From contig NZ_LJBR01000022.1 in the NCBI RefSeq assembly GCF_001282115.1, forward strand, positions 37,054 through 101,053: a stretch of DNA of 64,000 nt, written 5' to 3'. The DNA comes from Streptomyces sp. NRRL B-24085 (GTDB lineage: Bacteria > Actinomycetota > Actinomycetes > Streptomycetales > Streptomycetaceae). The notes under the pieces were generated by a model, which worked only from the letters and a program-made list of their open reading frames with translations, did no database searches and was not told where the DNA came from. A program made the position numbers and the translations under genes. Numbering within the stretch: the first letter of the stretch is position 1; every line of letters starts with the position of its first letter. Below are positions 52,018 to 60,702 of this stretch, one piece after another.

Positions 52018-52638
52018 TCAGCGTGATGCGGTCCACCGAGGGGCGATGCGAGCCCATTCCGCGTCCCACTGGGCGAGGTTGTGCCGCTCGAGCCTTCGTC
52101 GGGCGTAGGAGTATCCGGCCACGCCGAGGACGGGGACGGCCATGGCGGCGAGGACGGCGCAGCCGATGGCGCCGTCACGGACCTGCCGGGTGCTGAGCGA
52201 AGCCTCGGTGATCTTTCCTTCCGTGTCGACCCAGATGTGCACGGTGTTGCCCGCGGCCAGAGCGGGGGTGACGTCCGTCTCCGCGGTGCGGGTGTGTCCT
52301 CGGGGGTCGGTGAAGCGCACCGTGACCGGGTACCGCGCCTTCCGTGCCTCGTCGGATCCCGGTTCCGGGTGACGAGGAGCGTCGTGCAGCAGTACGGCGG
52401 GGGTGTGGTGCCGGGTGGCGTGCTGGTGCCGGGCGGTCTCCTCGTAGTGGCGGTGGGCGGTGTCGCCCACGGCGAACGCGACGGGTGGAGTGGCGGACAG
52501 GGCGGCCAGGAAGAGACCGACGGCGATCCATGCCTGCGCGAGGTCCGTGCGACGACGCAGGGGGTTGCGCCGCCATCGCCACAACAGGACGCGGGGGAGG
52601 TGTTCGGGAGGGTGTGACGGAGGTACTGCGCGGGCCAC
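52018..52638 (-). CDS. Rv1733c-like two-helix membrane protein
   Basis: 206 residues. A basic N terminus, LWRWRRNPLRRRTDLAQAWI, leads into TM1 (about 35-57). An extracytoplasmic part (about 58-155) contains YPVTVRFTDPRGHTRTAETD and GNTVHIWVDTEGKITEA. TM2 is about 163-182 and a basic tail with RRRLERHNLAQWDAEWARIA follows. This layout and the GNTVxIWVDxxG segment match the Rv1733c family, which in mycobacteria belongs to the DosR dormancy regulon; its biochemical role is unknown. Last gene of the DksA/actin-like unit, 75 bp after the actin-like stop. Confidence 0.85.
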   Translation of the reverse strand: MARAVPPSHPPEHLPRVLLWRWRRNPLRRRTDLAQAWIAVGLFLAALSATPPVAFAVGDTAHRHYEETARHQHATRHHTPAVLLHDAPRHPEPGSDEARKARYPVTVRFTDPRGHTRTAETDVTPALAAGNTVHIWVDTEGKITEASLSTRQVRDGAIGCAVLAAMAVPVLGVAGYSYARRRLERHNLAQWDAEWARIAPRWTASR

Positions 52639-52713
52639 GGTGTCTCTCCTTACGCGTGAACGTGGCGACTTCGCCGGGCGGTTGCCGGGAGGCGGGCGAT
52701 GGCCGGGCGGCGG

Positions 52714-53535
52714 CTAGCGGTGATGGGTGGGGTCGGTGATCGCGGTGGCTGAGGGGTGGGCGTGGGCGGCCCGCAGGAGTTGCGCGGCGCCGCGGACCGC
52801 CGCCGTGTGCGGGGCCTGGACGGGTTGCAGGGGGACCTGCAACCCGTCCGTGAGACGGCAGGTGATGTCCGGGCGCAGGGCACCCCCGCCGGCGAGCAGC
52901 GGGCCCCGCCGGAGAGCGTCGAGCATCTGGTAAGTGGGGTCCTGGTCCCGCATGCCGGCCACCATGGCGACGACCGCGTCGGCGATCCGTGCGGGTGGGG
53001 TGCGGCCGTCCAGGTCGCTGATGCCCAGGGCGGTGCAGCGGGCGTCGGTCACCGCGCCGTCGGTGAGCAGTGTCACCTCGGTGAGGTGGGCGCCGATGTC
53101 CACGACCAGTAGAGGACGGGCCAGGTCGGCGTCGGCGGCCACCGCCACGGCACGCGCCGTGGGGACGGTCAGAACGGTGCGTGGGCGCAGGACCTCGACC
53201 GCCGTACGGGCTTCGGCCCGGTAGGCGATGCCGCCCAGCACGGGTGTGGTCAGGATGACCAGAGGACGCCCGGCACGCGGCAGGCGGTGGCCGAGCAGCC
53301 GGTTGAGCATCCGGGCCGTCCCGGGGGTGTCGACGATGGTGCCGCGCTGGATGGGCCAGCCGTTGCCGTCGCCCGGGCCGGTGACCGTGGGCACGTCGAG
53401 GATGGTGCGCCGCCCGGACGTCCAGACACGGGTGCGGGCGCTGCCCAGGTCGAGGGCGATGCCGGAACACTGCCGGCACCAGGGCCACGCGCGGTGCCGG
53501 GCGCCCGCCGGGCGGCTCCTGGGTGGGGTGGTCAT
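52714..53535 (-). CDS. Short MreB-like actin-family ATPase
   Basis: 273 residues from ATG 53535, overlapping the DksA/TraR stop as ATGA. The actin-fold nucleotide motifs are present: phosphate-1 LDLGSARTRVW (28-38), phosphate-2 VVDIGAHLTEVTLL and adenosine motif LLAGGGALRPDI. It is about 70 residues shorter than canonical MreB, and both the middle and the end look reduced. An unusual N-terminal WCRQC (Cys-20, Cys-23) precedes the core. A short MreB-like protein of this type has been described in Streptomyces beside the normal MreB and Mbl. Coupling to a zinc-finger protein gene is noteworthy; the role is unknown. Confidence 0.85.
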   Translation of the reverse strand: MTTPPRSRPAGARHRAWPWCRQCSGIALDLGSARTRVWTSGRRTILDVPTVTGPGDGNGWPIQRGTIVDTPGTARMLNRLLGHRLPRAGRPLVILTTPVLGGIAYRAEARTAVEVLRPRTVLTVPTARAVAVAADADLARPLLVVDIGAHLTEVTLLTDGAVTDARCTALGISDLDGRTPPARIADAVVAMVAGMRDQDPTYQMLDALRRGPLLAGGGALRPDITCRLTDGLQVPLQPVQAPHTAAVRGAAQLLRAAHAHPSATAITDPTHHR

Positions 53536-53903
53536 CCGCCGGCCTCCCTGACCTGCCGGCATCGCGCGCAGTAGCGGGCTTGCGGCACGATCATCAGCAG
53601 TTCGCGGGCGACGGGTCCGCGGCACAGGTGGCAGGTGCCGTAGCGGCCCTGGTCCATGCGGGTGAGGGCGGCTTCCACGTCGGCCAGGACCAGGCGGGCG
53701 GAGGCGACGAGCTTGTTGCGCACCTCCAGTTGGGAGGCCGCCTGAAGGATGCTCGGAGCCCCGGCACGGGATGTGGCGGCCGCTGAGAGCTGGTGGAGTT
53801 GTTCCTGGCGGAACAGGCGTTGCTCGTGCAGGTTCTCGCGCAGTGCGGCCAAGTCCTCGGTCGACAGAGCCGTGTTGTGGTCATCGATGATCCGGTGGTT
53901 CAC
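53532..53903 (-). CDS. DksA/TraR-type zinc-finger protein (copy 1)
   Basis: 123 residues from GTG 53903; a TTG immediately before it is possible. A coiled-coil N-terminal part (about 15-85, LRENLHEQRLFRQEQLHQLS) precedes the C4 zinc finger CHLC...CARC. The segment LADVEAALTRMDQGRYGTCH is the family signature. Such proteins act on the RNA polymerase secondary channel. It is translationally coupled to the actin-like gene downstream and sits 47 bp after a second DksA-like gene. Confidence 0.92.
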   Translation of the reverse strand: MNHRIIDDHNTALSTEDLAALRENLHEQRLFRQEQLHQLSAAATSRAGAPSILQAASQLEVRNKLVASARLVLADVEAALTRMDQGRYGTCHLCRGPVARELLMIVPQARYCARCRQVREAGG

Positions 53904-53950
53904 CAAGTCACCCCCTGGGCAGGGCGGGAGAGGGGTCGAAGGGGTGCCTG

Positions 53951-54277
53951 TCAGGCGGCGTTGCGCTGGCAGGGGACGCAGTACGGCGTGTAGGGCAGGA
54001 TCTCCAGACGCTCGACGGGGATGGGCCCGGAGCAGGTGCGGCAGATGCCGTAGGTGCCGTCCTGGACGCGGGCGAAAGCGGCCTCGACCTCGGCCAGGAC
54101 TCGCCGGATGGTGTCCTTCTGCGTGGACATCACCTGTTCCTCCGTGTCGGAGCCGGCCTCGTCGATGGCGCGCAACTGGGTGAGACGGGAGGCGCGTTCC
54201 TGTTCGAGGCGCTGGAGGGCCTCGTGCGCCGTCAGCCGTTCACGACGGGTTTCGGTCTGGGACGTGTCGAGCGACAT
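53951..54277 (-). CDS. DksA/TraR-type zinc-finger protein (copy 2)
   Basis: 108 residues from ATG 54277, preceded by AAGGAC. A charged coiled coil (about 15-60) is followed by RVLAEVEAAFARVQDGTYGI and the C4 zinc finger CRTC...CVPC. It is a paralogue of copy 1 with the same spacing. First gene of a four-gene leftward unit (DksA-like 2, DksA-like 1, actin-like, Rv1733c-like) facing a NarL-type two-component system across 393 bp that contains ACCCAT repeats. Two DksA-like proteins in tandem may have divided roles. Confidence 0.92.
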   Translation of the reverse strand: MSLDTSQTETRRERLTAHEALQRLEQERASRLTQLRAIDEAGSDTEEQVMSTQKDTIRRVLAEVEAAFARVQDGTYGICRTCSGPIPVERLEILPYTPYCVPCQRNAA

Positions 54278-54383
54278 GGCGGGTCCTTCTTCCGGTGCAG
54301 TCCGGGTCGGCAGGGAGTCGTCGGGGCGAGGGGCGGTCACGTAGGGCTGTTCATGCCTCCACCGTGGCCGCGACACCGCGGAA

Positions 54384-54538
54384 AACCCATCGGGCGCGAT
54401 ACCCATCTGTGGCATGGCCCGGGCCGGTCGCGGTGTGGCCCGAACGCGTCGCGGTGTGCGCCGGGGCCCGTCGCACTGCGGGCCGGAACCCATGGCGGTG
54501 CCGGCCGGCCGGGCCCGGAAATGGGCATTGGAGCCCAT
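54384..54538. promoter_or_regulatory. Cluster of ACCCAT/GCCCAT heptamer-like motifs in a 393 bp divergent gap
   Basis: AACCCAT (54384-54390), TACCCAT (54400-54406), AACCCAT (54487-54493) and an inverted pair ATGGGC-N6-GCCCAT (54521-54538). TACCCAT fits the NarL heptamer consensus TACYYMT. The sites lie between the DksA-like operon and the NarL-type kinase/regulator operon, so the regulator at 55618 is the obvious candidate ligand. The rest of 54278-54670 shows no gene. Confidence 0.5.
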
Positions 54539-54670
54539 CGACGGCGGAGCGGGCGGCGGGCAGCCTGGAGTGCAGGCCGGTCAGAACCAGTGAACGCAGC
54601 TCAAGCTCGGGGTGCGCGGTGACCGACAGTAGAGGCATGGCCGCGTCACACACGGAAAGGCGTCATCCCG

Positions 54671-55621
54671 GTGTCCCTGTTCTGGCGGATCTTCGCGCTC
54701 AACGCGGTGGTGCTGGGAGGCGCCACCGCGCTGCTGCTGTGGGCTCCGGTGACCGTCTCCGTGCCGGTGGTGCTGACCGAGGCGATCATCCTGGTGTCCG
54801 GGCTGGCCGTCATGCTGGTCGCCAACGCGGCCCTGCTCCGCATCGGCCTCGCCCCGCTCGACCGGCTCACCCGGCTGATGACCACCGTCGATCTGCTGCG
54901 CCCCGGGCAGCGGCTGCCGGAAGGGGGCCGGGGCGAGACCGCCGAACTGATCCGTACCTTCAACGCCATGCTCGAACGCCTCGAGCACGAGCGGGCCTCC
55001 AGCAGCGCCCGTGCACTGTTCGCCCAGGAGGCGGAACGACGCCGTATCGCGCAGGAACTGCACGACGAGGTGGGGCAGAGCATGACCGCGATCCTGCTGT
55101 CACTGGAGCGGGCCGCCGACGAGGCGGACCAGCCGTTGCGCGGTGAACTGCGGCAGGTGCAGGAGATCACCCGGGCGAGCCTGGACGAGGTGCGTCGCCT
55201 GGTACGCCGACTGCGGCCGGGCGTGCTGGAGGACCTCGGGCTGGTGAGCGCCCTGACCTCGCTGACCAGTGAGTTCGCGACCCATGTGGGACTGCGGGTG
55301 GTGCGCCGCTTCGACACCGGCCTGCCCGCGCTGGACCAGCAGACGGAACTGGTCCTGTACCGCGTCGCCCAGGAGGCCCTGACCAACGCGGCCCGTCATG
55401 CCGAGGCCGGCCAGGTCGAGGTGAGCCTGCACCGTACGGGCGAGGCGGTGGTCCTGGCCGTCGCCGACGACGGCGGCGGCACCGAAGCCGTCCGTGAGGG
55501 GGCCGGTATTCGCGGAATGCGCGAGCGAGCCCTGCTGATCGGGGCCACGCTGGACATCACCTCCCACCCGCGGGCCGGTACGACGGTCCGGCTTGTCGTG
55601 CCCCTCAGGAAGCAGCCATGA
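54671..55621 (+). CDS. NarL-type sensor histidine kinase
   Basis: 316 residues from GTG 54671. Two membrane helices (about 5-25 and 36-56) with almost no external loop are followed by HAMP (about 55-108), a HisKA_3 dimerisation domain with ERRRIAQELHDEVGQ (phospho-acceptor His-131), and a short HATPase with LVLYRVAQEALTNAARHA and VADDGGG. The small loop suggests sensing within or at the membrane, as in LiaS/VraS kinases. It overlaps the response-regulator start as ATGA, so the two are coupled. Confidence 0.93.
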   Translation: MSLFWRIFALNAVVLGGATALLLWAPVTVSVPVVLTEAIILVSGLAVMLVANAALLRIGLAPLDRLTRLMTTVDLLRPGQRLPEGGRGETAELIRTFNAMLERLEHERASSSARALFAQEAERRRIAQELHDEVGQSMTAILLSLERAADEADQPLRGELRQVQEITRASLDEVRRLVRRLRPGVLEDLGLVSALTSLTSEFATHVGLRVVRRFDTGLPALDQQTELVLYRVAQEALTNAARHAEAGQVEVSLHRTGEAVVLAVADDGGGTEAVREGAGIRGMRERALLIGATLDITSHPRAGTTVRLVVPLRKQP

Positions 55622-56283
55622 CCACGCCCCACACATCCGTGATCCGTATCCTCCTCGCCGACGACCACGCGCTGGTACGCCGCGGCGTACGGCTCATCCT
55701 CGACCGGGAGCCGGACCTGGAGGTGGTCGCCGAGGCCGGGGACGGGGCGGAGGCCGTCGAACTGGTCCGCACCCACGAGGTCGACCTGGCCGTGATGGAC
55801 ATCGCCATGCCCCGGATGACCGGCCTGCAGGCCACCCGCGACCTCGTCGCGCTGAAGCCGGGTGTGCGCGTGCTGATGCTGACCATGCATGACAACGAGC
55901 AGTACTTCTTCCAGGCCTTGAAGGCCGGAGCCAGCGGATACGTGCTGAAGTCCGTGGCCGACCGCGACCTCGTGGCGGCCTGCCGGGCCGCGATGCGTGA
56001 CGAGCCGTTCCTGTATCCGGGAGCGGTCAGCGCGCTGATCCGCAGCTATCTGGACCGGGTCCGCAACGGCGAGGAGCCGCCCGAACAGGTGCTGACCGCG
56101 CGCGAGGAGGAGGTCCTCAAGCTCGTGGCCGAGGGGCACTCCTCCAAGGAGATCGCCGAGATCCTCTTCATCAGCATCAAGACCGTCCACCGGCATCGGG
56201 AGAACCTGCTGCGCAAGCTGGGGCTGCGCGACCGGTTGGAGCTCACGCGTTACGCGATCCGCGCCGGCCTCGTCGAAGCGTGA
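55618..56283 (+). CDS. NarL/FixJ-family response regulator
   Basis: 221 residues. The receiver domain has Asp-15/Asp-16, phospho-acceptor Asp-61 in LAVMDIAMPRMTG and the Lys of YVLKSVADRD. The C-terminal LuxR-type helix-turn-helix (about 155-215) reads LTAREEEVLKLVAEGHSSKE then IAEILFISIKTVHRHRENLL. Coupled to the kinase upstream. NarL-like heptamers in the divergent region make autoregulation and control of the DksA-like operon a reasonable inference. Confidence 0.94.
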   Translation: MTTPHTSVIRILLADDHALVRRGVRLILDREPDLEVVAEAGDGAEAVELVRTHEVDLAVMDIAMPRMTGLQATRDLVALKPGVRVLMLTMHDNEQYFFQALKAGASGYVLKSVADRDLVAACRAAMRDEPFLYPGAVSALIRSYLDRVRNGEEPPEQVLTAREEEVLKLVAEGHSSKEIAEILFISIKTVHRHRENLLRKLGLRDRLELTRYAIRAGLVEA

Positions 56284-56380
56284 GCGGGCGGGCCGCCGCT
56301 CGGACGTCGGGTGGCTGCTGCTGACGGCGTCATCGAAAAGCTGTTACCGACAGGTCGTCACTGATTGGAAGGGGGAGGGG

Positions 56381-56836
56381 ATGGCCCGCTCCGAGCGACG
56401 TTTCGAGCATCGCTCCGCGCGCCATGCCGGGCACCCTTCCGCACGTGCCGTTTCGCTTAGGCGCTGCCTGGGGTCGGCCGTGCCGGTCGTCCTGCTCGCC
56501 GTCGTCATCACGCTGCTCGGTCTGTCCGTCCCGGGCGGGGAGCAACTTCGCGCCGGTGGTGGCCCGGTGCTCGCGGCCGAGGCCCGGGCGACGCACGGCG
56601 AGTCCTACGCGGAGAGTGCGGACCCGGCTGTTTCCGCCGCCGCGGTGCGGGGCCATGGGGAGACCGCCGGCGAGCGTCACGCACCACCGGTCTCCGCCCA
56701 GGGCGCCTCGTCCGGCTCCGGGGCCGGTACGTTGCGGCCCGCGCAACCTCCGGCTGAGCCACGCGACCCACCAGTGTCGGAGGATCCGGCACACCTTCAC
56801 GGGGTGCGGGCACCACCCACGCCTTCCGGCAACTGA
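56381..56836 (+). CDS. Small membrane-anchored or secreted hypothetical protein
   Basis: 151 residues from ATG 56381, preceded by GGAAGGGGGAGGGG, an unusually long purine-rich ribosome site. The N terminus is basic (residues 1-28) and followed by one hydrophobic helix, LGSAVPVVLLAVVITLLGLS (about 30-49), which may be a signal anchor. The remainder is low-complexity, rich in Ala, Pro, Gly, Glu and Ser, with no domain I recognise. It stands between the two-component system and SecDF, all reading right. Confidence 0.65.
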   Translation: MARSERRFEHRSARHAGHPSARAVSLRRCLGSAVPVVLLAVVITLLGLSVPGGEQLRAGGGPVLAAEARATHGESYAESADPAVSAAAVRGHGETAGERHAPPVSAQGASSGSGAGTLRPAQPPAEPRDPPVSEDPAHLHGVRAPPTPSGN

Positions 56837-56918
56837 GCCCGTCCGTCTCCCCTTTTCTCGACTTCCTTTCCTGCTGCGGCCACTGTGCCGGCCGCGGTGT
56901 GCCCGCCGGAGGCCCCTT

Positions 56919-59171
56919 GTGAACCGATCCGCGCGCATCAGAGGCTTGATCGCCCTGGCCGCCGTCGCCCTGTCGCTGTACGTCGCCCTCACCGTGCCCG
57001 TCCACCTCGGACTCGATCTGCGGGGCGGTACCCAGATCGTGCTGGAAACCCGCCCCAACGACCCCGACCTCGACTCCGACTCAGACGCCAACTCCGACTC
57101 GGACGCCACGGACCAGACCGTGGAGGTGCTGCGCGGCCGTATCGACGCCCTCGGTGTCGCCGAACCCACCATCGCCCGATCCGGCAGCGACCGGATCATC
57201 GTCGAACTGCCCGGCCTGCAGGATCCCCGGAAGGCGGCCGACGTGCTCGGCCGTACCGCACAGCTCACCTTCCACCAGGTGCTCGGCACGGCGGCCCCCG
57301 CCGACGACCTGCCGGATCCGTTGCCCAAACGGGCCCGCGAGCTGGTGATGGCCGATGAGTCCGGGCACCAACTGCGGCTCCAGGCGGCTTCGCTGACCGG
57401 CAAGGACGTCGAGAAGGCAGCTGCCCGCTTCGACCAGCAGGGCGGTGCCGGCTGGCATGTCACCGTCGACTTCAGGGGATCGGGGGAGACCGGGTGGGCC
57501 CGACTGACGGGCGAGGCCGCCTGCCACCCGGTTGGAGACCCGGGCCGCCGGGTCGCCATCGTCCTGGACGACAAGATCATCTCATCGCCGCAGGTCGACC
57601 CGTCCGTCGCCTGCCGGTCCGGCATCAGCGGCGGCTCCACCCAGATCACCGGCACCTTCGACGACACCGAGGCGAAGGAGCTGGCCCTGCTCATCAACGG
57701 CGGAGCCCTGCCCGTGCCGGTGGAGACCATCGAGCAGCGCACCGTCGGCCCCAGCCTGGGAGCCGAAGCCATCACGGCCAGCGCCTGGGCCGCCGGTATC
57801 GGTACGGCGCTGACCTCACTGTTCATCATCGCCGTCTACCGGCTCATGGGCTTCCTGGCCACCGTGGCCCTGGCCTGCTACGGCCTCGTCTCCTACGCGG
57901 CCCTCGCGGCCCTCGGCGCCACCCTCACCCTGCCCGGCCTCGCCGGCTTCGTGCTGGCCATCGGCATGGCGGTCGACGCCAACGTGCTCGTCTTCGAACG
58001 CGCCCGCGAGGAGTACGCGGCTGGGCACCGCCCCACTCCACGGTCGTCCCTCAGCGCCGGCTTCCGCGGTGCCCTCAGCGCGATCGCCGACTCCAACATC
58101 ACCACCCTCATCGCAGCGGGCCTGCTGTTCTTCCTGGCCTCCGGGCCGGTGCGCGGGTTCGGCGTCACGCTGGGCATCGGCGTCCTCGCCTCCATGCTGA
58201 GCGCTCTGGTCATCACCCGGGCCCTCGCCGACCTCGCCGTCGCCCGCCCCGGTCTGCGTCGCCGCCCCCGCCTCACCGGCATCGCCCACAAGGGTCTCGT
58301 GCGCGAACGCCTCATCCGCACGAGCCCGAACCTGATGCGCCATCCGCGCCGGTGGCTGGCGGCCTCGGCGGTGGCCCTGGTCCTGGCCGCCTCCGGGATT
58401 GCCGTGCGCGGTCTGGACCTCGGCGTGGAGTTCACCGGCGGCCGCCTCTTCTCCTACACCACGGCCGCGCCCGCCGACGCCGACCGAGCCCGTGATGCGC
58501 TCGCCGACGCCGGATTCTCCCAGGCCGTCGTCCAGACCTCGGGCGAACACCGGCTCACCGTCCGTACCCCCCACCTGAGCAACGCCCGAGCGGCGGCCGT
58601 CACCGCCACCGTCGCCGACGTGGCGCCCGGCGCCGAGAAGATCCGCGACGAGGCGATCGGCCCGAGCCTCGGCGAGGAGCTGCGCCACGGCGCCCTCATC
58701 GCCCTCGTCGTCGCCCTCGGCGCCCAGCTCGTCTATCTCGCGGCACGTTTCCGCTGGCTGCTGGGTACCTCCGCGGTCGCCACGCTCGCTCATGACGTGG
58801 TGATCCTCATCGGCGTGTTCGCCTGGCTGGGCAAGCCCGTCGACGGCGTGTTCCTGGCCGCGCTGCTGACCGTCATCGGGTACTCCGTCAACGACTCCGT
58901 CGTCGTCTTCGACCGGATCAGGGAACTGGGCCGCCGTGCGGACAGGGGATCATTCGCCCGCGTCGCCAACCAGGCCCTTCTGCAGACCCTGCCCCGCACC
59001 GTCAACACCGGTATGGGCGCCGTGTTCATCCTCACCGCACTGGCCGTCCTCGGCGGCGACACCCTGACCGACTTCGCCCTCGCCCTTCTGATCGGCTTCG
59101 CGGTGGGCACGTACTCCTCGATGTTCACGGCGATCCCGCTGGCCGTAACACTGCGCGAGCGCCGCACGTAG
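56919..59171 (+). CDS. secDF: Fused protein-export protein SecDF
   Basis: 750 residues from GTG 56919, with GGAGG eight bases upstream. SecD half (about 1-445): TM1, then LGLDLRGGTQIVLE, the P1 periplasmic domain with an Asp/Ser-rich insert (DPDLDSDSDANSDSDATD), and five further helices with AIGMAVDANVLVFERAREE. SecF half (about 455-750): GLDLGVEFTGGRLF and IGYSVNDSVVVFDRIREL, then the last helices. Twelve helices in total. SecDF uses proton flow to help preproteins leave the Sec channel. Streptomyces usually have separate secD and secF, so this fused copy is likely a second, conditional one; no yajC is adjacent. Confidence 0.93.
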   Translation: MNRSARIRGLIALAAVALSLYVALTVPVHLGLDLRGGTQIVLETRPNDPDLDSDSDANSDSDATDQTVEVLRGRIDALGVAEPTIARSGSDRIIVELPGLQDPRKAADVLGRTAQLTFHQVLGTAAPADDLPDPLPKRARELVMADESGHQLRLQAASLTGKDVEKAAARFDQQGGAGWHVTVDFRGSGETGWARLTGEAACHPVGDPGRRVAIVLDDKIISSPQVDPSVACRSGISGGSTQITGTFDDTEAKELALLINGGALPVPVETIEQRTVGPSLGAEAITASAWAAGIGTALTSLFIIAVYRLMGFLATVALACYGLVSYAALAALGATLTLPGLAGFVLAIGMAVDANVLVFERAREEYAAGHRPTPRSSLSAGFRGALSAIADSNITTLIAAGLLFFLASGPVRGFGVTLGIGVLASMLSALVITRALADLAVARPGLRRRPRLTGIAHKGLVRERLIRTSPNLMRHPRRWLAASAVALVLAASGIAVRGLDLGVEFTGGRLFSYTTAAPADADRARDALADAGFSQAVVQTSGEHRLTVRTPHLSNARAAAVTATVADVAPGAEKIRDEAIGPSLGEELRHGALIALVVALGAQLVYLAARFRWLLGTSAVATLAHDVVILIGVFAWLGKPVDGVFLAALLTVIGYSVNDSVVVFDRIRELGRRADRGSFARVANQALLQTLPRTVNTGMGAVFILTALAVLGGDTLTDFALALLIGFAVGTYSSMFTAIPLAVTLRERRT

Positions 59172-59453
59172 ACGGCGTCCGCGGCACGGTCGGGAGCACA
59201 GGTGGTGCCGAGCACCCTGCGCCGCCACACCCACGGGTCGGTGACCCACGACTGCGCTGTCACGCTAGGGTCAGCAGTCGAAAACAGGCCAAGGCCAAAC
59301 GCGAAGGTGATACACGACAATCGCCGATGTCCGTTGCACGAGCGGTGATGCGTGAACAACTCACGTGGGCGTGCAACTGGCGGCGGCTGAAAGTCGTCCT
59401 CTGCGACGAGCCGTCGAGGCACACCGGGAACTGGGACACAGGGGGGACGCAGC

Positions 59454-60125
59454 ATGAACGTGACGTCGAAGAAGAGCCGACGCAGACCGAGCGTTGTCGG
59501 GACGGCCGTACTGGGAGCCTGCGTGGCCGGGGCGTTGCTCCTCACCGGCTGTAACGGCAAGGGAGACGCGACGGGTTCGGGCGTCGACACGAGCCCGACG
59601 AAGGCGGCGGGCGCCGGCGGCAAGGGGACAGGGTCCGGCGCGCCGAGCGAAACGCCGGGCGCCACGGCGTCTTCAGGCCCGAGCGGCGCCGCCAAGTCGC
59701 CTGTCGCAGTTCCCGCCGCGTCCAAGGCTCCCGTTTCCGCGTCGCCGACTGCGGCGGGGGGCGCCGCCGACGACGGCTGTGACCACAAGATGCCGATCTC
59801 CCCCGACGAGATCGCGGTCTACCGCTACACGCCCGAGGGAGGATTTCTCAGTCTGATCGTCAAGCACGGCAACTGGGGCTGCGGAACGCCCGACTCCGAC
59901 GGCGCGCCGTTCGAGACGGTCGGGAAGGAGACGTTCATCCCGATGGACCAAGCCGCGTACGTCACCGTGACGACCCCCATCGTGGAGAGCACCGAGAACC
60001 AGCACATCGGGGTGCAGGAGTTCCTCGACTGGCTGGAGGCACATCCGAACTCGGGGCTCGTGTTCACCTACCACCTCGGTGCCGACGGCGCCATCGACCG
60101 CCTCGACGAGGTCTTCACCCCGTAG
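59454..60125 (+). CDS. Lipoprotein of unknown function
   Basis: 223 residues from ATG 59454, with GGGGGAC upstream. Lipobox LLTGC places the lipidated Cys near residue 33. A long Ala/Gly/Ser/Pro/Thr linker follows (about 34-105), then a folded domain (about 107-223) that begins GCDHKMPISPDEIAVYRYTP and has a second Cys in GNWGCGTPDSDG, likely a disulfide. I do not recognise the domain. The 282 bp upstream (59172-59453) holds a TTGCACG/CGTGCAA inverted repeat with a 29 bp loop (59334-59376) but no gene. Confidence 0.8.
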   Translation: MNVTSKKSRRRPSVVGTAVLGACVAGALLLTGCNGKGDATGSGVDTSPTKAAGAGGKGTGSGAPSETPGATASSGPSGAAKSPVAVPAASKAPVSASPTAAGGAADDGCDHKMPISPDEIAVYRYTPEGGFLSLIVKHGNWGCGTPDSDGAPFETVGKETFIPMDQAAYVTVTTPIVESTENQHIGVQEFLDWLEAHPNSGLVFTYHLGADGAIDRLDEVFTP

Positions 60126-60203
60126 CGGCGCCTCGTGGGCGGCGGCTCAGAAGACGTGACTCCATGGAGAAGAGGATCTCCCCGGACAGCTGCCCCGCTG
60201 CCC

Positions 60204-60479
60204 CTACCGACGAGCGCGCCGAATGCGGACGGGACCGCGTGTCTCCGTCTCCGCGACGGGTCGGCCGCCCTGCGTCACCTCGACCTGGCCGTTGTTCACC
60301 AGACGCCATGCCGCTCGGCGGGCCGGTTCCATCAGGGCCCGCCAGCCGTCGTCGTCACCCTCGTAGACCTCGCGCGCGGCGTCGGACGGGCAGATCGACG
60401 CCGTGTCGGCGCGGCGCTCCAGCAGGCTCATGATGGCCTTCTCGAGCCGTTGACCGAGCTGCCGGTCCGTCTCTTCCAT
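60204..60479 (-). CDS. DUF3253-family protein
   Basis: 91 residues from ATG 60479. It matches the small DUF3253 pattern: LEKAIMSLLERRADTASICP followed by SDAAREVYEGDDDGWRALME, then a winged-helix-like RRAAWRLVNNGQVEVTQGG. The Pro-Ser-Asp-Ala-Ala-Arg motif is a family hallmark. The function is unknown; a winged-helix fold suggests nucleic-acid binding, but this is inference. It lies between convergent and co-directional genes, with 223 bp separating it from the XRE regulator stop upstream. Confidence 0.8.
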   Translation of the reverse strand: MEETDRQLGQRLEKAIMSLLERRADTASICPSDAAREVYEGDDDGWRALMEPARRAAWRLVNNGQVEVTQGGRPVAETETRGPVRIRRARR

Positions 60480-60702
60480 GCGATCCAGTATGCCGGAGAG
60501 CCCGTGCAGCGGCAGGCCGAGGCGTCGGCCTCGCCATGGCCGACCAGTTCGGCTGCAACATTCCGGGCGGCTCGGGGCGACGTCCAGGCTCTGCGCGCCG
60601 GTGAGCCGTAGCCCGTCGTCACGCCGTCCCGCGGGTCTCGAAGAGCCTGTCCGCCCCGTCGTAGCGGAGGTCCCGCCCACGCACCGCCCGCTCCCCGCCC
60701 GT

